Source: Clostridium sp. (GTDB lineage Bacteria; Bacillota; Clostridia; Clostridiales; Clostridiaceae). Taken from it: a stretch of DNA of 15,461 nucleotides. The stretch covers positions 1-15,461 of the forward strand of contig DPOH01000043.1 in the NCBI GenBank assembly GCA_003539755.1, written 5' to 3'. Below, piece by piece: positions 8,111-14,661 of the stretch; position 1 is the first letter of the stretch; the number at the start of each line of letters is the position of its first letter. Position numbers and translations under genes: made by a program. The notes below the pieces were generated by a model, which was given only the letters and a program-made list of their open reading frames with translations, searched no databases and had not been told where the DNA came from.

Positions 8111-9400
8111 TTAAGGTTCTAATCTCTTCATATCTCTTGGGAATAGGGCTGCTTCTCTTATGTTTGACAGGCCTAGAACTTGCATTGTTATTCTCTCAAG
8201 ACCTATTGCAAATCCTCCGTGTGGTGGCATTCCATATTTGAATGTGTTTAGGTAAAATCCAAATGCATCTAAATCAAGGTCAAGTCTTTCCATCTTTTCT
8301 TTAAACATTTGGTAATCGTGTATTCTTTGACCACCAGTTGTTATTTCAAGACCTTTGAATATTAAATCGAAACTTCTTGTAATTGAGTGATCATGCTCAA
8401 ATTCCATTGCATACATAGGTCTTTTAGCTGTTGGATATTCAGTTAAGAATACAAAATCGCTATTATATTTTTCTTTAACATACTTTGCAAATAATACTTC
8501 ACCTTCATTGTCTATATTTCCAACTGGTGATTTTTTGCCATATTCCCTTAAAAGTATTTCTTGTGCTTCACTTAATGGAATTCTAGGAATATCTATTTTT
8601 TCTGGAACTTCAACACCATACATTTCTAATTCCTTGCTGCATGTTTCTTTTAAATGTTTATACATACTTCTGATAAAGTCTTCTTCTACTTTCATAAGAT
8701 CAGTCTCATCTTTTATAAATCCCATTTCAACATCTAAGCTTACATATTCATTTAAATGTCTATATGTATTATGAAGTTCAGCTCTATACGCATATCCAAC
8801 TTCAAATACTCTTTCAAAACCAGCCCCTACCATCATTTGTTTATAGAATTGAGGACTTTGTGCTAAGAATGCTCTTCTGTTAAAATAATTTACAGTAAAC
8901 ATTTCTGATCCACCTTCAGTACCTGAATTAATTATTTTAGGTGTATGAATTTCTTCAAAAGAGTGTTCTTTAAAATATCTTCTAAAGCTTTCTTCTATTT
9001 CATTTTGAACTTTAAAAATTGCTTTTCTCTTTGGACTTCTTAGTGAAATTGTTCTATAGTCAAGTTGAGTTTCTAATGCTACTTTTTCTTTATAACTTTG
9101 TACTTCAAATGGTAATTTATCATAATAAACTTGTCCTTCTATTTTAACTTGATCAACTTCTACTTCAATTCCTCCTACAGCTTTTTCACTTGTACGAGCC
9201 ACCCCAATTACCTCAATAGAATTTTCTAATCTAAGCCCCTTTATTTGTTCCTTGTTACATACAAGTTGTATTATTCCTGATTTATCTCTAAGCATTACAA
9301 ATGATACATGTGATAGATCTCTTATTTTATGTACCCATCCTCTTAATAATACTTTTTCTTCTCCACTTACTTTTAAATCTTTAATAAATGTTCTTTTCAT
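8111..9400 (-). CDS. aspS: Aspartyl-tRNA synthetase, archaeal type (AspS2), probably non-discriminating
   Basis: A class II synthetase that charges tRNA-Asp and probably mischarges tRNA-Asn with aspartate for GatCAB to amidate. At 429 residues it lacks the GAD insertion of standard bacterial AspRS (about 590 residues) and resembles the archaeal/eukaryotic form. An N-terminal OB-fold anticodon domain covers about 1-105. Motif 2 is ERVFEVGYAYRAE (196-208) and motif 3 is GGFAIGLER (395-403). His24 in GWVHKIRD falls where, from memory, discriminating archaeal enzymes have Trp. The second position I recall as diagnostic appears to be Val75, where many non-discriminating enzymes have Pro. ATG 9400 has AAGGAG 9 nt upstream. 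The gene heads the T-box-controlled operon. Operon context, more than residues, supports relaxed specificity. Confidence 0.93.
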   Translation of the reverse strand: MKRTFIKDLKVSGEEKVLLRGWVHKIRDLSHVSFVMLRDKSGIIQLVCNKEQIKGLRLENSIEVIGVARTSEKAVGGIEVEVDQVKIEGQVYYDKLPFEVQSYKEKVALETQLDYRTISLRSPKRKAIFKVQNEIEESFRRYFKEHSFEEIHTPKIINSGTEGGSEMFTVNYFNRRAFLAQSPQFYKQMMVGAGFERVFEVGYAYRAELHNTYRHLNEYVSLDVEMGFIKDETDLMKVEEDFIRSMYKHLKETCSKELEMYGVEVPEKIDIPRIPLSEAQEILLREYGKKSPVGNIDNEGEVLFAKYVKEKYNSDFVFLTEYPTAKRPMYAMEFEHDHSITRSFDLIFKGLEITTGGQRIHDYQMFKEKMERLDLDLDAFGFYLNTFKYGMPPHGGFAIGLERITMQVLGLSNIREAALFPRDMKRLEP

Positions 9401-9562
9401 TACTCATTGCTCCTTTTTTCTTTGTTTTTACTTTTATTCAATTTTATTACATATAAATTTTATAAAAATATATAGACTTTCTAATTTCCTTTGAAAAACT
9501 GTGATTTGATAATATATCCCAAAAACTTATCTGAATACGCCTAAAATATAAATTGTTAAGAC

Positions 9563-9604
9563 AAAAAAACTCGTCCCTATGCATTTATCATGCATAGGGA
9601 CGAG
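9563..9604 (-). terminator. Intrinsic terminator of the T-box leader
   Basis: A perfect 15-bp stem (arms 9570-9584 and 9590-9604, 5-nt loop) is followed on the minus strand by seven T (9569-9563). Its 5' arm begins CTCGTCCCTA, which can alternatively pair with the conserved AGGG of the T-box bulge region in the antiterminator. It terminates unless uncharged tRNA stabilises the antiterminator. Confidence 0.92.
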
Positions 9605-9940
9605 ATATCATCACGCGGTACCACCCTAGTTAACTTAAAAAGTTCTCCTCAAATAAATACAGAGTTTAATTTATAAATGCTTATAACTTTATAAATTAAA
9701 CTCTGCTTATAAAAATACTTGAAAGTAAATTAATCTATAAAATAAAAGCCTTATCTTTCTCTATATCCTTCACTTTTAACGGTGTGATACCGGCTAAGTC
9801 TACTCTTATAATTATAAAAATTAATCATTTCGGTTAGCTGCTCCTAAGTGTTCTTCAATTCAAGACTCATACAGATATCCCACCATCATCTGCTCTCTAA
9901 AAATCATCAATAGAATTTACTTTTCTTTATCATAGCATTT
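9563..9940 (-). promoter_or_regulatory. T-box riboswitch leader of aspS-gatCAB, specifier GAAC (Glu/Asn)
   Basis: A tRNA-sensing transcription attenuator. Stem I: GCT (9936-9934), ATGA (9933-9930) and the partner CTTAGGAGC (9848-9840) form the GA/kink-turn motif. AGTA (9921-9918) is the 5' side of the specifier loop. AATTC (9917-9913) pairs with GAATT (9861-9857). AGAGAGC (9898-9892) and the GGTGG loop form the distal part. The 3' side of the specifier loop is GAAGAACA (9856-9849). The triplet before its last unpaired A is AAC (Asn, 9852-9850), and one base upstream is GAA (Glu, 9853-9851). CCGGTATCACACCGTTA (9793-9777) matches the Stem IIA/B region. An 18-bp hairpin (9660-9705) is probably Stem III. 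The antiterminator T-box sequence AGGGTGGTACCGCG is at 9627-9614. The terminator follows. Confidence 0.93.
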
Positions 9941-9982
9941 ATTAATTTGTTAAATACATCACTTTTTGTTGATGTTATATTT

Positions 9983-10011
9983 ATTATATTGCTTTATTTT
10001 TTATAAATCAA
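9983..10011 (-). promoter_or_regulatory. Promoter of the aspS-gatCAB operon
   Basis: Minus-strand TTGATT (10006-10011) and a perfect TATAAT (9983-9988) have an ideal 17-nt spacer. Transcription would begin near 9976, about 40 nt before Stem I of the T-box, giving a leader of about 575 nt before aspS. Confidence 0.8.
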
Positions 10012-10149
10012 TAGTTTTTGAAAATTTTTTATTATTTTTTCTATAAGAATAATATAAAAATATCTATTTTTTATTCAATTTAATTGATTCATCTATAAAT
10101 AGTGTATATAAAGAAATCTACATCTAATTGTACCTATATTCAAAGTCTA

Positions 10150-10335
10150 TTACAGCATTTTGAATCTAAGTGAATCTAATGGATGCATATCACTTCTATT
10201 AATATTGGAGTATTCTATTACATTTTCCTCATCATGATATGCTTTATTAATAAATATACTCCCTAATAGAATAAATATAAAAATTGATATTGCCCCACCT
10301 ATGATAAATAGCCTATTACTTTTTGCTTTGCGCAT
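10150..10335 (-). CDS. Small single-span membrane protein, unknown
   Basis: A 61-residue protein that I do not recognise. ATG 10335 is chosen because AAAGGGGG (10343-10350) lies 7 nt upstream; a longer reading from 10362 would translate the ribosome binding site itself. A basic N-terminus (MRKAKSNR) precedes one hydrophobic span (about residues 9-29, GGAISIFIFILLGSIFI). A polar, acidic tail of about 30 residues follows, ending in PLDSLRFKML. The positive-inside rule predicts a cytoplasmic N-terminus and an external tail. It has its own promoter candidate at 10509-10538 and is not obviously cotranscribed with the T-box operon, which has its own promoter. No terminator is evident downstream. 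The good ribosome binding site and clear topology make it more credible than a chance frame, but there is no homology evidence. Confidence 0.6.
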   Translation of the reverse strand: MRKAKSNRLFIIGGAISIFIFILLGSIFINKAYHDEENVIEYSNINRSDMHPLDSLRFKML

Positions 10336-10442
10336 AATACTACCCCCTTTAAAATAATACAATCTATTAAGTTATATGAACATTATTCTTTTAAATATAA
10401 TTCATTGAGGTTTAATTTATTGCATTAATTAGTTAATGAAAC

Positions 10443-10463
10443 TTATAAAATTTTAATACTCAT
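10443..10463 (-). CDS. Possible leader mini-ORF upstream of the small membrane protein
   Basis: ATG 10463 opens a six-codon frame (MSIKIL) ending in TAA. It is preceded by GGGGG (10472-10476) 8 nt upstream. It lies about 40 nt inside the transcript predicted from the 10509-10538 promoter and 107 nt before the 61-residue ORF. An in-frame ATG five codons further up overlaps the ribosome binding site. It may be a chance frame. Confidence 0.25.
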   Translation of the reverse strand: MSIKIL

Positions 10464-10508
10464 AACATCTTCCCCCATATCAGCAGATCTAAATAACAAT
10501 ATAATATA

Positions 10509-10538
10509 ATTATACATATTTTTGTAATTTTTTTTCAA
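10509..10538 (-). promoter_or_regulatory. Promoter candidate for the small membrane protein
   Basis: Minus-strand TTGAAA (10533-10538) and a perfect TATAAT (10509-10514) have an 18-nt spacer. Predicted transcription starts near 10502 and leaves a leader of about 167 nt before ATG 10335. Confidence 0.55.
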
Positions 10539-10692
10539 TATCAACCTCTATTTTTTAGCTTTTTATCAAACTTAAATGCATATTTCTATACTTTTATCAA
10601 TATACTAATATTTTTCTAATATATAGCTATAATTTTATTAATTAACTTAATTTATACTACTCTTATTTATAAACAAATATTATAGTTTATAT

Positions 10693-10721
10693 AAAAAAAG
10701 CTCTGAATTTTTCAGAGCTTT
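10693..10721 (-). terminator. Terminator of the secreted hydrolase gene
   Basis: A perfect 11-bp stem AAAGCTCTGAA/TTCAGAGCTTT (arms 10711-10721 and 10697-10707, 3-nt loop) ends in seven T on the minus strand. It lies 7 nt past the hydrolase stop codon. Confidence 0.9.
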
Positions 10722-10728
10722 AACCTAA

Positions 10729-11829
10729 TTATAAATTTTCATTGTAAAATTTAAATATTTCTTCAAAATATGGCTTTTGAATATCATCACTTTCGTTATA
10801 CATTTCATGACGTGCATTTTCTATTCTTATAATTTTACAGTTTTCTGCAACTTCTGCAAATTTATTCTGTCCACCAGGCCTTACATAAGTATCCTTTCCT
10901 GCTTGAATTATAACTACAGGAATTTTAACTTTTTCTGCATTATTTTTCTTTATAATTTCACTAGTAGCGTTAAATGCTTCATTTAACCAGCTATTTGCAC
11001 AGTCACCTTTCTGAAATAATTCATTTGAGCACACTATATCATTTATATACTCATATCGTGGAAGACTGCTTGGCCCCATACTGTTTATATCATACTCAGG
11101 TGTATATGGTCCCTTTCCTATTACATATTCTCCATCCATTCCAAAGGACATTGCTAACTTCACAATAATTTTGGCTATAAAGCTTGGAACCTTACCTGTA
11201 TCAACTTCCAGCATAGGTGCTGTTAATATAGCAGCATTAAAATATTCAGGGTAATCTTCTAAAAACTTAGCACCTATTCCTCCACCCATTGAATGTGCAA
11301 AAAGGAATAATTTTTTTCCTTGCGAATTAGGAACAACTACCTCATCCAATAGAGTTTTAAAATCCTCTATATATTGATTAAAATCTTTAACATAGATTTG
11401 ACTTGTATCTTTAACTCCTAAATTCGTTGATCTTCCATGCCCTCTATGTTCAAGTCCAAATACATTGTATCCATTATTTAAAAAATAATATATTACTTCA
11501 TGATATTTTTCTAATGATTCAGTATATCCATGAGAAATAACTATATTTCCCTTAGCAGAATCAGCCATATACTTTTCATAATAAAGCTGAACATTCTCTT
11601 CACCTGTAATATATCCACTTTCAAGTCTCTCTTCAATAAATGGCATGACTATGTTATTCATTTTTTCTGAATAATTATCTTCAGTTATCCCGATTTCAGA
11701 CATTATCTTATTTTCTTCAGATGCATATGCTTTTATACCTCCCCAATTTACATTAAGCATAGCTTGTCCAAAAAGCATTAAGAATAAAATAATCTTAAAA
11801 AATATACTTTTTGTATTCATCTTTTGCAT
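10729..11829 (-). CDS. Secreted alpha/beta hydrolase, lysophospholipase/monoacylglycerol lipase-like
   Basis: A 366-residue exported serine hydrolase of the PldB/Hydrolase_4 type. Residues 1-36 form a Sec signal peptide: basic start, hydrophobic core FFKIILFLMLFGQAML, and AYA before a likely cleavage after A36. No lipobox cysteine is present, so it is probably released or wall-associated. The catalytic set is visible: oxyanion HG at 100-101, HRGHGRS at 128-134, nucleophile S180 in AHSMGGG, D313 in QAGKDTYV, and H341 in ARHEMYNE. Substrate is inferred from the family only; lysophospholipid or monoacylglycerol ester hydrolysis is most likely. ATG 11829 has AAAAGGGG about 9 nt upstream. The gene lies 82 nt downstream of the 114-residue unknown gene in the same direction and ends in a strong terminator. 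I found no convincing separate promoter, so cotranscription is possible. Confidence 0.87.
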   Translation of the reverse strand: MQKMNTKSIFFKIILFLMLFGQAMLNVNWGGIKAYASEENKIMSEIGITEDNYSEKMNNIVMPFIEERLESGYITGEENVQLYYEKYMADSAKGNIVISHGYTESLEKYHEVIYYFLNNGYNVFGLEHRGHGRSTNLGVKDTSQIYVKDFNQYIEDFKTLLDEVVVPNSQGKKLFLFAHSMGGGIGAKFLEDYPEYFNAAILTAPMLEVDTGKVPSFIAKIIVKLAMSFGMDGEYVIGKGPYTPEYDINSMGPSSLPRYEYINDIVCSNELFQKGDCANSWLNEAFNATSEIIKKNNAEKVKIPVVIIQAGKDTYVRPGGQNKFAEVAENCKIIRIENARHEMYNESDDIQKPYFEEIFKFYNENL

Positions 11830-11870
11830 TCTTAAAATCCCCTTTTTAATTGTATATAATGAATATAATC

Positions 11871-11905
11871 GTATGCAGCCACAATAACTTTATCTAACTG
11901 CATAC
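11871..11905. repeat. 8-bp inverted repeat between the unknown gene and the hydrolase
   Basis: GTATGCAG (11871-11878) and CTGCATAC (11898-11905) are perfect inverted arms with a 19-nt spacer, 42 nt upstream of the hydrolase start codon. No T tract follows on the minus strand. It could be an operator, a processing hairpin or a weak terminator. Confidence 0.45.
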
Positions 11906-11911
11906 AATTTT

Positions 11912-12256
11912 TTATTCTTCTAATATCGATATAGTCCACTTACCACATGCTGTACATTTATGAACAGTAATAACGAACAAACTAAATGTTTTTCCCATGG
12001 CTGCAAGTCCTAGAGCTTCTCTTTCATCTCTTGTTATAAACTCATCATTTTCATCTAAGTATCCTATTATTTCTACTAAAACATTCTTTTTAGTGTCATC
12101 ACAGCATCCATTATCTCCTGCAATTTCAACAACTTCATAAGATAAACCTGAGCTTAACTCCTGAATAATTGGTAATATATCTTCAAATTCTCTTATATCA
12201 TCTAAAAAATCTTCTTTATAGAAAACTATATCCTTAACTTGAAATATTTTTTCCAT
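11912..12256 (-). CDS. Unknown protein with a C-terminal CxxC
   Basis: A 114-residue soluble protein that I do not recognise. ATG 12256 is preferred because GGAG (12263-12266) lies 6 nt upstream; the longer TTG start at 12268 overlaps that site. The protein is acidic, with an adjacent cysteine pair (C51, C52) in a GDNGCCDD loop and a C-terminal HKCTACGKW segment (C101, C104) resembling half of a zinc ribbon or a redox-type CxxC. No membrane span or signal peptide is seen. It has a good promoter at 12295-12323 with a palindrome over the -10 box, and it lies just downstream of the two-component operon's terminator. Zinc or redox chemistry is only a guess from the cysteines. Confidence 0.7.
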   Translation of the reverse strand: MEKIFQVKDIVFYKEDFLDDIREFEDILPIIQELSSGLSYEVVEIAGDNGCCDDTKKNVLVEIIGYLDENDEFITRDEREALGLAAMGKTFSLFVITVHKCTACGKWTISILEE

Positions 12257-12285
12257 CATAATCTCCAATCTACATACACATTATC

Positions 12286-12304
12286 ACATTATGTATTATA
12301 ATGT
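12286..12304. promoter_or_regulatory. Palindrome over the -10 box of the unknown gene
   Basis: ACATTATGTATTATAATGT is an inverted repeat with 7-bp arms and a 5-nt centre, covering TATAAT at 12295-12300. Its position suits a repressor operator, but in DNA this AT-rich it may be chance. Confidence 0.35.
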
Positions 12305-12323
12305 TATTTTAAAATTTTATCAA
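12295..12323 (-). promoter_or_regulatory. Promoter of the 114-residue unknown gene
   Basis: Minus-strand TTGATA (12318-12323, 5 of 6 consensus) and a perfect TATAAT (12295-12300) have a 17-nt spacer, 39 nt before the chosen start codon. Confidence 0.75.
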
Positions 12324-12392
12324 TAATTTCATTTTTTTAATATTATTGAAAAATCAACAAAAGTCTAATATATGCTGGTTAATTTCTATGCT

Positions 12393-12426
12393 AAAAATAG
12401 GAATAATGAAAATACTCATTATTCCT
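12393..12426 (-). terminator. Terminator of the two-component operon
   Basis: A perfect 11-bp stem (arms 12416-12426 and 12399-12409, 6-nt loop) is followed by a T5 tract on the minus strand (12397-12393). It lies 9 nt past the histidine kinase stop. Confidence 0.85.
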
Positions 12427-12435
12427 TACAAAAAA

Positions 12436-14661
12436 TTATTTATTAAATTTTATCACAGCTTTAAATAAATCTCCATCTATATCTATATTGAATTTACCGT
12501 TTTGTAATTCCACAAAACTTTTTACTATAGCAAGCCCAAGACCTGACCCTTCTGTATTACGTGATTTATCTCCTCTTGTAAATCTTTCAATAATCTCATT
12601 ACTATTAAAATTCATTTCATCAGCAGATATATTCTTTATTAATATAGTTACTTCATTTTCCTCTTCAACAATATCAACATATACTCTGGAGTTTTCCATT
12701 GCATACTTACTTACATTATTAAAAAGATTTTCAAAAACCCTAAATGTCTTCTGACTATCTAGATCCAGTATTATTTTATCTTCTGGAAAATTATTCTTAA
12801 CTGTTAGCTTTGACTTATTAAATTTATCTTCTAACTCAAATTCACTTTGCTTAATCAATTCAACTATATCAACCTTAACTAAATTTACTTTAACATTGCC
12901 ACTATTGGCTTTGCTTACTTCAAATAAATCTTCAATAAGAAATTTAAGTCTTTGAGATTTTTTATCTAATGTATCAATATACGATTTTCTTTCCTCTTCT
13001 GTAATATCATCTTTTTTAAGCAAATCTACATAAGTTATTATTGAAGTTAATGGTGTCTTTAAATCATGAGAAACATTTGAAATTAACTCTGTTTTCATCT
13101 TCTGGCTTTTTATTTCTTCATCTACTGATTTTTTAAATCCTGATTGAATCTCTTTAAGTTCATCCTTAAATGGATTAAATATACCTAAATCCTCTGTTAT
13201 TTCGCCTTCTAGATTTCCATTAGCAATTTTATTAGTTTCAGCTAAAAGTTTTCTAAATTTATCTTTAATATCATCATAGTATTTCTTAGCTATAACAAAC
13301 AATATTACACTATACACAAATGCAGCTATTATTCCAAATACCCATATAATACTTATTAATGATAAAATAACGAAATTTATTGCAATAATTTTTATCAAGT
13401 CTTTATTTGTTTTATCTGATAAATCTATATGAATAATATAATAGTATAATTTATCAGATTTTCTTACTACAAATTTCCATGTTCTTAGAATTAATAGGTT
13501 CTCTTTCATATATGATCTAAAGCCATATTTAAATATGTGTTTTAATAATGTAACGCCATTTAATATGAAGTAAATTATCATTGTCCATAAAGCAACATTA
13601 ATAGCATAAACAATATAGTTAACATTTGAGGATATATTTAATACATTTACTATAACTGTTTCTGCTTCACCAGTTAGAGTTCCCATTACCAAAGTAAATC
13701 CCATACTTACAAAGATAATTGTAGCCAATCCATATAAAATACAGTTTATTTCAAAAGGTACATTGAAAAACTTACTATTCCCAGCTATTTGTTTAGATTT
13801 TTTATATGGAACTACAAGTGCAGCCATAAGTATAATACATCCTACAATAAATCCATATACTACTATTCTATCTTGATTAATTCCACCATTAATTCTTCTA
13901 TTTACTATATCAGCTATAGAATCTTTATATTTTAGTTCTTTAGGTATTCCATAAATAATTGTAGTATCCTTAATATTATTAAATTTAAGATTATATCTTC
14001 TTGTCAAATTATTTCCAATAATAGTATCAATATTATTTCCGAATGTCTCCCTAGCAGAAAATTCTTCTATCCCTGCACAGTTAATTATCTGCACTTTACC
14101 ACTTTCATTATAATTTACTGCTACAAAGAAACCGTACACATCCTTTAATTGTTGTATTTTATCTTCAGAATTTAATACCACATCTTTTAATTCACTTTTA
14201 TTATTAGATAAAAGTACATTGTGATCTTTATCTAATACAACATAATCAAGATTTTTAAAATTACTATTTAAATTATCTTTCCCCTCTGAGTACCTATTAT
14301 AAAGTATATTGCTAATATTAGTAGATTCTATGCTTCCCGAATCACTTTCACTTCCCTTAGGTAATGATTTTTCATCATAGGATTTAATAAATGCATCAGT
14401 CAGCGATAAATTTTCATTACTATTATTATCTAGTACTTCCTTGTATAAAAACATATTACAGTTAGCTATACTTTCCATTAAATTAACATCATCATATACT
14501 GACTCATACTGCATTTTAGATATGCGTTTAAGCTGTGGATAAAAGCGTGTTATAGCAACAGCCATAATTATCATTACTGCAAATGCAATTAAATTAATTA
14601 CTCCTTTCTGTGATTTATTTAAACTACTATATTCTTTTTTTAAATTATCATTGCTTGTCAA
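12436..14661 (-). CDS. Large multi-pass membrane sensor histidine kinase
   Basis: A 741-residue sensor kinase that would phosphorylate the response regulator encoded upstream. TTG 14661 is chosen because GGGGAG (14674-14679) lies 12 nt upstream; a TTG at 14685 lacks a site, and no early in-frame ATG exists. Span 1 is about residues 19-38. A roughly 220-residue extracytoplasmic region follows; it includes DYVVLDKDHNVLLSN, which suggests a Cache/PAS-like fold. Further spans lie near 265-285, 303-327, 347-372 and 423-458. A HAMP-like linker (about 460-520) leads to SHDLKTP with H532, the N-box near N645 (RVFENLFNNVSKYA) and GSGLGLAI (705-712). The usual DxGxG is replaced by IKNISADE, as in many clostridial kinases of this group from memory. 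The start overlaps the regulator stop by 14 nt. The signal is unknown. Confidence 0.88.
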   Translation of the reverse strand: MTSNDNLKKEYSSLNKSQKGVINLIAFAVMIIMAVAITRFYPQLKRISKMQYESVYDDVNLMESIANCNMFLYKEVLDNNSNENLSLTDAFIKSYDEKSLPKGSESDSGSIESTNISNILYNRYSEGKDNLNSNFKNLDYVVLDKDHNVLLSNNKSELKDVVLNSEDKIQQLKDVYGFFVAVNYNESGKVQIINCAGIEEFSARETFGNNIDTIIGNNLTRRYNLKFNNIKDTTIIYGIPKELKYKDSIADIVNRRINGGINQDRIVVYGFIVGCIILMAALVVPYKKSKQIAGNSKFFNVPFEINCILYGLATIIFVSMGFTLVMGTLTGEAETVIVNVLNISSNVNYIVYAINVALWTMIIYFILNGVTLLKHIFKYGFRSYMKENLLILRTWKFVVRKSDKLYYYIIHIDLSDKTNKDLIKIIAINFVILSLISIIWVFGIIAAFVYSVILFVIAKKYYDDIKDKFRKLLAETNKIANGNLEGEITEDLGIFNPFKDELKEIQSGFKKSVDEEIKSQKMKTELISNVSHDLKTPLTSIITYVDLLKKDDITEEERKSYIDTLDKKSQRLKFLIEDLFEVSKANSGNVKVNLVKVDIVELIKQSEFELEDKFNKSKLTVKNNFPEDKIILDLDSQKTFRVFENLFNNVSKYAMENSRVYVDIVEEENEVTILIKNISADEMNFNSNEIIERFTRGDKSRNTEGSGLGLAIVKSFVELQNGKFNIDIDGDLFKAVIKFNK

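Larger units (their letters stand above)
10363..10728. other. AT-rich intergenic region between the small membrane protein and the hydrolase
   Basis: This 366-nt gap holds, on the minus strand, the hydrolase terminator (10693-10721), a promoter candidate (10509-10538) and a possible mini-ORF (10443-10463). It also holds a short dyad CATTAA-TTAG-TTAATG (10423-10438). Between about 10539 and 10690 I see only AT-rich sequence with no supported feature. The same is true of 10012-10149, upstream of the operon promoter. Confidence 0.6.

Noticed and set aside
8508..8774. 88-codon plus-strand frame opposite aspS
   Set aside because: It is fully antisense to a well-conserved synthetase and lacks initiation signals.
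9661..9704. Long palindrome as an independent terminator
   Set aside because: It is AT-rich, has no T tract on either side, and lies inside the T-box leader, where Stem III is expected.
10336..10362. Nine-residue N-terminal extension of the small membrane protein
   Set aside because: The extension translates the AAAGGGGG ribosome site itself; ATG 10335 is properly spaced from it.
10777..11168. Two plus-strand frames opposite the secreted hydrolase
   Set aside because: Both are antisense to a gene with an intact catalytic triad and signal peptide, and show no domain features.
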